From contig NZ_MKVJ01000021.1 in NCBI RefSeq assembly GCF_001898805.1, positions 347,322-411,321 on the forward strand: a stretch of DNA of 64,000 bases, written 5' to 3'. Positions 58,891 through 64,000 of the stretch are shown piece by piece. Numbering within the stretch: position 1 is the first letter of the stretch; the number at the start of each line of letters is the position of its first letter. Source of the stretch: Leifsonia sp. 71-9 (GTDB lineage: Bacteria > Actinomycetota > Actinomycetes > Actinomycetales > Microbacteriaceae). The translations under genes and the position numbers were made by a program. Below the pieces are notes generated by a model that had not been told where the DNA came from, made no database searches, and saw nothing but the letters and a program-made list of their open reading frames with translations.

Positions 58891-59541
58891 ATGTCAAGAG
58901 CACCCCGCAAGCCGCCCGCCGAGCGCCGCGCCGAGATCGCGGAGGCGGCGCGCGAACTGGCGCTCGCGGACGGACTCGCCGCGGTCACCATGCGCGGCGT
59001 CGCCTCCCGCGCCGGCGTCACGCCCGCGCTCGTGGCCCACTACCACCCGGTGATGGATGAGCTGGTCGCCGCGACCTTCGCCGCCGCCGTCGCCCCGGAG
59101 GTGGCCGAGGTGCGCGCCCTGGTCGCCGTCGAGCGCGGCCCGATCGCACGGATGGCCGCCCTGCTGCGGACGCTGCTCGACGGCTCCCGCGACGACGTGA
59201 CCACGGTCTGGGTCGAGGCGTTCGCGCTCGGCCGCCGCAGCGAACGGCTGGCCGAGACGGTGCGCGAGCAGATGGACGCCTGGCAGACCCTCATCCAGGA
59301 GGTCGTGGCGGAGGGCGTCGACTCCGGAGCCTTCGCCGTCGCCGACCCCGCGGCGGTCGCGTGGCAGCTGCTCGGTTCGATCGATGGCCTCAACGCGCAG
59401 GGCCTCGTGCGCTGGGGCGCCGCCGGCGACCGCTACCCGCTGCTCGCCCACGCGGCCGAGGGGATGCTGGGCCTCGCCCGCGGGATGCTGGCCGCGCCCG
59501 CTGCTGGTGCCGCGCCCTCCCCAGCAGCCGTCGAGGGGTGA
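58891..59541 (+). CDS. TetR/AcrR family transcriptional regulator
   Basis: 216 residues; HTH region LAAVTMRGVASRAGVTPALVAHY (residues ~28-50) and a BetI-like C-terminal dimer domain. Divergent from the agmatine deiminase/amidase operon over a perfect palindrome, so likely its repressor. The last codons (VEG-stop) are formed by the start of a family B inverted repeat. Confidence 0.87.
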   Translation: MSRAPRKPPAERRAEIAEAARELALADGLAAVTMRGVASRAGVTPALVAHYHPVMDELVAATFAAAVAPEVAEVRALVAVERGPIARMAALLRTLLDGSRDDVTTVWVEAFALGRRSERLAETVREQMDAWQTLIQEVVAEGVDSGAFAVADPAAVAWQLLGSIDGLNAQGLVRWGAAGDRYPLLAHAAEGMLGLARGMLAAPAAGAAPSPAAVEG

Positions 59542-59589
59542 GTAGTTGCGGGTAAGAGGCACTGCATACCCGCAACAACTCACCCCTCG
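59532..59589. repeat. Long inverted repeat, family B (single copy)
   Basis: 23-bp arms (59532-59554, 59567-59589) with one mismatch, arm CGAGGGGTGAGTAGTTGCGG. It overlaps the tetR stop codon and lies 9 bp before the stop of the converging hydrolase gene. Confidence 0.82.
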
Positions 59590-59597
59590 CGGGCGCT

Positions 59598-60650
59598 TCA
59601 GCCCAGGTGGGCGAGCAGCTCGGCCAGGAATTCCTCCGGCTTCTCGATGTGCGGGGAGTGGCCGCAGTCGTCGAAGACGACCTCGCGGGCGCTGCCTCCG
59701 TTCGCCGCGTAGCGGTCGAGCACGGCGCGAATCTGCGCGAGCATCGGCTGCGGCGGCGCCACCGCCTCCCCGGGCCACCCGGGGATGATGCCGGCGACGC
59801 CGAGCTGGTTGAGGTCGAAGAAGGAGGCGTCGCCGACGATCGCGTCGAGCGCGCCGTGGATCCACAGCACCGGAGGCTTCTGGGGCAGGTCGACGATCCC
59901 GGAGGTGTCGAAGTGCGTGGGCGCCATGGTGTTCAGCACGCCGCGGGTTCCGGGAGCGAAGCCCGGCCAGTTCTCCGACCCGGTGGCGTCGCCGGGGTAG
60001 TTGTCCTCGCCGGTGGCGGTGCTGAGCATCGACTCCACCCAGAGGTCCTCGAGGTCGGACTCGAAGCCGGGCGCCACATATGACGAGCGGTAGACGGCGC
60101 GCGGGGAGGTCGGGGCCTCCTCGCCGGTGTCGCCCGCGGCGAGCCGTGCGACGAAGTCGGGGTTCGCGCCGCCGCCTCCCGTGCCCGATGCGTCGGCGTT
60201 GAGCAGGCTGCCGTCGGCGCCGGTCCCGCCGAAGCCGTAGGGGGAGACGGTGGAGACGAGGGTGAGGCTGCGCACGAGGTCGGGGCGGTCGAGCAGCAGC
60301 TGCATGGCGACCCCGCCGCCCATGCTCCAGCCCACCAGGTGCACCGGGCCGAGGGCGAGCGCGTCGGCGACCGCCGCGACGTCGTCGGAGTAGTCGCGCA
60401 CGCCCCGCGTCGCATTCACCGGGAGGGTCTCGGAGTCGCCGAAGCCGCGCAGATCGACCGCCAGGGCGCGCACGCCGTGCGGGAGGGCGAGCATCAGCGG
60501 CTGCCAGAAGAGCGACGACGAGACGTTGCCGTGCACGAACAGCACGGTCGCCACCGGCTCGCCCGACGAGGGGCGTTCGAGCACGTTGGCGGAGAGGCGG
60601 TCGGTGGGGACGCGGCGGGCGGCGATGCCCGCGAGCAGGGTTCCGGTCAT
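59598..60650 (-). CDS. Alpha/beta hydrolase
   Basis: A 350-residue hydrolase: VLFVHGNVSSSLFWQPL oxyanion region, VDLRGFGDSE, nucleophile GWSMGGGVAMQ, and C-terminal FDDCGHSPHIEKPEEF with the catalytic His. A ~100-residue Gly-rich cap lies between. Last gene of the SDR-hydrolase-hydrolase run. Substrate unknown; with a 3-hydroxybutyrate dehydrogenase-type SDR, an ester or oligomer hydrolase is plausible. Confidence 0.85.
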   Translation of the reverse strand: MTGTLLAGIAARRVPTDRLSANVLERPSSGEPVATVLFVHGNVSSSLFWQPLMLALPHGVRALAVDLRGFGDSETLPVNATRGVRDYSDDVAAVADALALGPVHLVGWSMGGGVAMQLLLDRPDLVRSLTLVSTVSPYGFGGTGADGSLLNADASGTGGGGANPDFVARLAAGDTGEEAPTSPRAVYRSSYVAPGFESDLEDLWVESMLSTATGEDNYPGDATGSENWPGFAPGTRGVLNTMAPTHFDTSGIVDLPQKPPVLWIHGALDAIVGDASFFDLNQLGVAGIIPGWPGEAVAPPQPMLAQIRAVLDRYAANGGSAREVVFDDCGHSPHIEKPEEFLAELLAHLG

Positions 60651-60687
60651 GGGGTCTCCTCGGTTCGGGTGTGGGAGGGGCGGGCGG

Positions 60688-61578
60688 TCAGGGGGCCGGG
60701 GCGAGCAGGGGGAGCACCTGGCGCACCCCCGCCTCGGTCATGACGATCGTGTAGTGGTTGACGTCGACGGCCTCGTGCACGCGCAGCTGCGGGAGCCTCC
60801 CTGACCACTCCGCGACGACCGCCGGATCGTAGAGCGGGTCGGCGTCGAGCAGGCCGCGCGGGGCGCGGATGAACGAGATCGGCAGGCTCAGGCAGGCCAG
60901 CGCCTCCGCGTATCCGGCGCCGCCGTCCATCTCGAGGGCGTTCACCGCGACGGCGTTCTCGCTCGCGCTCGACCGAAGCGCGGGAGGCTCCCCGGTCAGG
61001 TCGTAGTCGACGTAGCGCTCGATGGCGTCGTTCCACCACGGGCCGATCGCGGGATGGGCGCGCCAGAATGCGCGGTACTCATCCGTCGAGGCGAACCGCA
61101 TCCGGAGCCGCTGCAGCGCCGGGCCGAGCACGATCGCGGGCAGGTCCTCCGGCGCGATGCCCGCGGGCGGCGCGAGAGGCAGGCCGCCGTCGATCAGGAC
61201 GAGCCGCTCGATGCGGTCGGGGTGCCGCTCGGCGAACCGCACGGCGACGAACGCCCCCATGGAGTGGCCGGCGACGGGAACGCGGTCGACGCCGAGCGCA
61301 TCCAGCACGCGGGCGACGTCGTCGGCGTGAGCCGTGAGCTCGTACGGCCCCGGGAGGTCGGAGCTGCGGCCGCGCCCGCGCAGGTCGGGGGCGATCAGCC
61401 GGGTGCCCGGCAGCGCCGCGGCGACGAGCTCCCAGGCGCGATGGCTGGCGGTGATGCCGTGGATGCCGACCAGCGTCGACGCATGGTCGTCGGCCTCCGG
61501 GTTCCACACGCCGCCCGCCAGCTCGCCGCCCCCGACCGGCGCCGAGAACGTGCGGTACCCGTTCACCGGGCGCTCCAT
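60688..61578 (-). CDS. Alpha/beta hydrolase
   Basis: 296 residues: VGIHGITASHRAWE, LIAPDLRGRGRSSDLPGPY, nucleophile AGHSMGAFVAVRFAERHP, Asp/Glu region and VDVNHYTIVM with the His. ATG 61578 overlaps the upstream SDR by 16 bp, indicating coupling. Typical single-domain esterase length. Confidence 0.86.
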   Translation of the reverse strand: MERPVNGYRTFSAPVGGGELAGGVWNPEADDHASTLVGIHGITASHRAWELVAAALPGTRLIAPDLRGRGRSSDLPGPYELTAHADDVARVLDALGVDRVPVAGHSMGAFVAVRFAERHPDRIERLVLIDGGLPLAPPAGIAPEDLPAIVLGPALQRLRMRFASTDEYRAFWRAHPAIGPWWNDAIERYVDYDLTGEPPALRSSASENAVAVNALEMDGGAGYAEALACLSLPISFIRAPRGLLDADPLYDPAVVAEWSGRLPQLRVHEAVDVNHYTIVMTEAGVRQVLPLLAPAP

Positions 61579-62309
61579 CCGCCGTCCATCGTGTAGCTGG
61601 CGCCGGTGACCATCCGGGAGTCCTCGCCGGCCAGCCACAGCGCCAGGCTCGCGACCTCCGTCGGCTCGACCAGCTGCTTGATCGCCGACTCGGTCAGCAT
61701 GACCTTTTCGACGACCTCCGCCTCCGGGATGCCGTGCAGGCGCGCCTGATCGGCGATCTGCTTCTCGACCAGCGGCGTGCGCACGTAGCCCGGGTTGATG
61801 CAGTTGGAGGTGACGCCGTGCGGTCCGCCCTCCAGCGCCGTCACCTTCGAGAGGCCCTCCAGACCGTGCTTCGCGGCGACGTAGGCCGACTTGTACTCGG
61901 AGGCGCGGAGGCCGTGCACGCTCGAGATGTTGATCACACGCCCGAAGCCGCGCTCGTACATCCCCGGCAGCGCCGCGCGCACGAGCAGGAACGGCGCCTC
62001 CAGCATGATCGTCAGCAGCAGGCGGAACTTCTCCGGCTCGAACTCCTCGATCGGCCGCACGTGCTGGATGCCCGCGTTGTTGACGAGGATGTCGACGTCG
62101 GGGTGGAGGTCGCCCAGCGCCTGCGTCTGCGAGAGGTCGACCTCCCACGCGTCGCCGCCGATGCGCTCGGCGACCGAGCGGGCGGCCTCCCCGTTCAGAT
62201 CGGCGATGGTGACGCGGGCTCCCGCCGCGGCGAACGCCTCCGCGCAGGCCAGGCCGATGCCGCTGGCACCGCCGGTGACGAGGGCCCTGCGGCCCGAGAG
62301 ATCGGTCAC
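61563..62309 (-). CDS. SDR family oxidoreductase, 3-hydroxybutyrate dehydrogenase type
   Basis: 248 residues: TGGASGIGLACAEAFAAAG, VDILVNNAGIQHVRPIEEF, ISSVHGLRASEYKSAYVAAKHG (Ser-Tyr-Lys catalytic set) and a C-terminal MVTGASYTMDGGWSAR. The NNAGIQHV and HGL-S-KSAYVAAKHG blocks resemble D-3-hydroxybutyrate dehydrogenases. GTG 62309 with GGAGGAGC upstream is chosen over an upstream ATG. Would link hydroxybutyrate to acetoacetate (inference). Confidence 0.85.
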   Translation of the reverse strand: MTDLSGRRALVTGGASGIGLACAEAFAAAGARVTIADLNGEAARSVAERIGGDAWEVDLSQTQALGDLHPDVDILVNNAGIQHVRPIEEFEPEKFRLLLTIMLEAPFLLVRAALPGMYERGFGRVINISSVHGLRASEYKSAYVAAKHGLEGLSKVTALEGGPHGVTSNCINPGYVRTPLVEKQIADQARLHGIPEAEVVEKVMLTESAIKQLVEPTEVASLALWLAGEDSRMVTGASYTMDGGWSAR

Positions 62310-62392
62310 GACGAAGCTCCTCCCGGCGGGCGCGGACAGCCCTGGCCGCACTCTAACGCCGGGGACGGCGCGAGCGGAAGGGCGCGTCATCG

Positions 62393-62446
62393 GGTGGTCG
62401 AGACACGCCGTGAGCGCGATCGTGCGCGCGGCGTGTTGCGACCACC
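62393..62446. repeat. Long inverted repeat, family C copy 3
   Basis: 18-bp arms (62393-62410, 62429-62446), two mismatches, arm containing CGGCGTGTTGCGACCACC. Between the SDR start and the stop of the next gene. Confidence 0.72.
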
Positions 62447-62449
62447 AGA

Positions 62450-62500
62450 GGTGGTGGTGGTGGAGGTGGAGGTGGTGGTTGTGGAGGTGGTGGGGGCCGC
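62450..62500 (+). repeat. GGTGGT/GGAGGT simple repeat with G-quadruplex potential
   Basis: Runs of GG separated by single T or A over about 50 bp (gtggtggtggtggaggtgg-type), beside the family C repeat. The opposite strand is C-rich. Confidence 0.7.
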
Positions 62501-62516
62501 GCTGAGGGTTCCCGGC

Positions 62517-62846
62517 TTACCGCCGGACCGGGAGCTGCAGCTGGCGTGAGGGACGGCCCGTCGCCCGTGGCGCGGAGACGAAGACCTGGGCGCCCATGGT
62601 GATGAGGGCGATGCGGCCCCGCTTGGCATCCTTGGGCGTCACGCCGGCGGATCGCGCGAGCTCCTCCGCGCCGAGGGTGACGCGCCCGGTCGGGCCGGCG
62701 TTCTCGGCTTCGGCGCGCGCGACCGCGAGCACGGTTCCGGCCTCCAGGTCCCGGCTGCGGAGCGCGTCCGCGATGTCGGGATCCGTCACGCGGTGCTCGA
62801 CCGCGGCGAGCCAATCGCTCGCGCTCGTGAAGACCAGATGAGGCAC
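62517..62846 (-). CDS. Small hypothetical protein with possible DNA-binding helix pair
   Basis: 109 residues from GTG 62846 (PHLVFTSASDWLAAVEHRV). VTLGAEELARSAGVTPKDAKRGRIALIT reads like a helix-turn-helix, and the end is basic (RATGRPSRQ). Not assigned to a family. Upstream start choices in this frame run through a palindromic repeat and are unlikely. Confidence 0.5.
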   Translation of the reverse strand: MPHLVFTSASDWLAAVEHRVTDPDIADALRSRDLEAGTVLAVARAEAENAGPTGRVTLGAEELARSAGVTPKDAKRGRIALITMGAQVFVSAPRATGRPSRQLQLPVRR

Positions 62847-62896
62847 GGCAGCATCCTGGCACGGCCGGCCGCCGAAGCGAATGACCGATCGCTCCC

Positions 62897-62962
62897 GCAT
62901 CCATCGGTCACGACATGCCGTCCGGCGGGGTGCGGACACGGCGTGTTGCGACCTCTGGATGC
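62897..62962. repeat. Long inverted repeat, family C copy 4
   Basis: 24-bp arms (62897-62920, 62939-62962) with several mismatches: outer GCATCCA/TGGATGC, inner GGTCACGACATGCCG and CGGCGTGTTGCGACC. Downstream of the Gfo/Idh/MocA gene. Confidence 0.72.
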
Positions 62963-62985
62963 AGGACCCGGGGAGCCGGGACCCG

Positions 62986-63954
62986 CTACGCGTACCGCAG
63001 CCCGATGCGCTCCCGGATCGCGTCCATGCTGCCCATGATCTCGACCGACTGCGAGAGCGGCAGACGCGGGTCCTCGCCGCCCCCGGCCGCGATGAGCCGC
63101 TCGATCGCCTGCGCCTGGTACTGCATCCCGCGCCCGGTGACGGTCGCCTCGAACCGCTCGACGACGTTGTCCTCGGGGTCGAGCACCCGGAAGGAGGTCG
63201 GGGAGTAGAAGAAGGGGTCGAGCTCGATCCGGCCGTCGGTCCCGATGACGGTGGCGTTGTTGCTGCCGCGCGCATCCAGCTCGGTGGTGAGCACGGCCTG
63301 CGACCCGTTCTCGTACGAGAACAGGATGGCCGTCTGCCGGTCCACGCCGGTCGCGGTCGGCGTGGAGATCGCCTGCACGCCTGAGGGGCCGCCCAGAACA
63401 TCCCACGCGAACGAGACCGGGTAGATGCCGAGGTCGAGCAGCGCGCCGCCGCCGAGTGCGGGGTTCAGCATGCGGCCGGCAGGGTCGGCACTGGCCTTCT
63501 GCGAGTGGTGGGCGATGACCGCGCGCACCTCGCCGATCGTGCCGTCCGCGATCACCTCGTGCATCCGCTGGATGTGCGGGAGCCAGCGCGTCCACATGGC
63601 CTCCAGTGCGACGAGCCCGCGGGTGCGCGCCGCCTCGGCGATCGCCTCCGCCTCGGCACGGTCCATCGTGAAGGGCTTCTCGACGAGCACGTGCTTGCCG
63701 GCCTCGAGCGCGAGGAGGGCGTTCGGCGCGTGCTGCGGGTGCGGGGTCGCGACGTAGACGACGTCGACCTGGGGATCGGCGACCAGGTCCTCATAGCTCC
63801 CGTGCGAGCGCGGGATGCCGTGCGCGGCGGCGAAGCGCGCGGCGGACGCCGACGTGCGCGAGCCGACGGCGACGACCTCGTGGCCGTGGAGCTTCAGGTC
63901 GGAGGTCATGGAGGCGGCGATGCCGCCGGTGCCGAGGATTCCCCAGGTGGTCAT
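62986..63954 (-). CDS. Gfo/Idh/MocA family oxidoreductase
   Basis: 322 residues: WGILGTGGIAASMTSDL NAD(P)-binding motif, VDVVYVATPHPQHAPNALLALEAGKHVLVEKPFTMD (the EKP motif, near residue 95) and a C-terminal alpha/beta domain with GGGALLDLGIYPVSFAWDVLG. Oxidises or reduces a sugar or cyclitol; substrate unknown. GAGAGGAAC lies before ATG 63954. Typical family length. Confidence 0.92.
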   Translation of the reverse strand: MTTWGILGTGGIAASMTSDLKLHGHEVVAVGSRTSASAARFAAAHGIPRSHGSYEDLVADPQVDVVYVATPHPQHAPNALLALEAGKHVLVEKPFTMDRAEAEAIAEAARTRGLVALEAMWTRWLPHIQRMHEVIADGTIGEVRAVIAHHSQKASADPAGRMLNPALGGGALLDLGIYPVSFAWDVLGGPSGVQAISTPTATGVDRQTAILFSYENGSQAVLTTELDARGSNNATVIGTDGRIELDPFFYSPTSFRVLDPEDNVVERFEATVTGRGMQYQAQAIERLIAAGGGEDPRLPLSQSVEIMGSMDAIRERIGLRYA

Positions 63955-64000
63955 TCGTGTTCCTCTCGCGGGTCGCAACTCTCCGGCCATGCTATCGGCG

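Overview
The window is a chromosomal segment of a high-GC actinobacterium, most likely a Microbacteriaceae member of the Leifsonia/Clavibacter type. The basis is GC-rich coding with strong third-position G/C bias, actinobacterial families (HutR-type IclR regulator, Fsr-type MFS, DUF6458-like protein, LAxTG wall anchor), many TAnnnT -10 boxes 5-7 nt before start codons (leaderless transcripts), and a plantazolicin-type RiPP cluster of a kind already known in Clavibacter. No rRNA, tRNA, integrase, transposase or CRISPR locus was seen. The genus is inference.

Layout. 0-6 kb: end of a MocR-like aminotransferase-domain protein, an SDR oxidoreductase divergent from a TetR regulator with a clear operator, and a large RND permease carrying a collagen-like Gly-X-Y insert. 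6-12.5 kb: a complete histidine utilisation locus (hutG; hutH-hutU-hutI; hutR), with the same HutR-type palindrome upstream of hutG and in the hutH/hutR divergent gap. 12.8-20.1 kb: a lower-GC biosynthetic island in the plantazolicin gene order (ABC ATPase, ABC permease, J-like protein, cyclodehydratase C, YcaO D, FMN dehydrogenase B, CPBP protease E, methyltransferase L) that ends with a 43-residue precursor peptide. Its core, RCSCTTIACCCCSWG, matches the plantazolicin pattern but has four Cys in place of the Ser run. The YcaO gene carries an apparent frameshift. 20.1-33.3 kb: a HtrA-like protease broken at a C9 tract, a 2.3-kaa secreted GH92 mannosidase / CBM / PAP2-phosphatase / LAxTG protein, a UvrA-like ABC protein, an SRPBCC protein and a phytoene-desaturase-like oxidoreductase. 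33.5-48.4 kb: a DEAD-box helicase with a long repeat-rich N-terminus, APH-like kinase, GAPDH, GlxA-type regulator, EamA transporter divergent from an XRE-cupin regulator, Fsr-like MFS, PLP decarboxylase, small membrane proteins, MarR regulators, a Ser/Thr kinase, a diacylglycerol kinase and an alpha/beta hydrolase. 48.4-49.2 kb: a gene-free tandem array of eight palindromic units. 49.2-53.2 kb: argG, a MarR/NAD(P)-binding divergent pair, and a VanY-like and another lipoprotein. 53.2-55.9 kb: a lower-GC patch of unrecognised genes. 56-64 kb: agmatine deiminase and amidase with a divergent TetR, an SDR (3-hydroxybutyrate dehydrogenase type) with two hydrolases, and a Gfo/Idh/MocA oxidoreductase.

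Two things stand out beyond ordinary annotation. One is the plantazolicin-like cluster with its small unlisted precursor gene. The other is a rich set of long intergenic inverted repeats, in at least four sequence families, nearly all at gene 3' ends, one of which has expanded into the eight-copy array.
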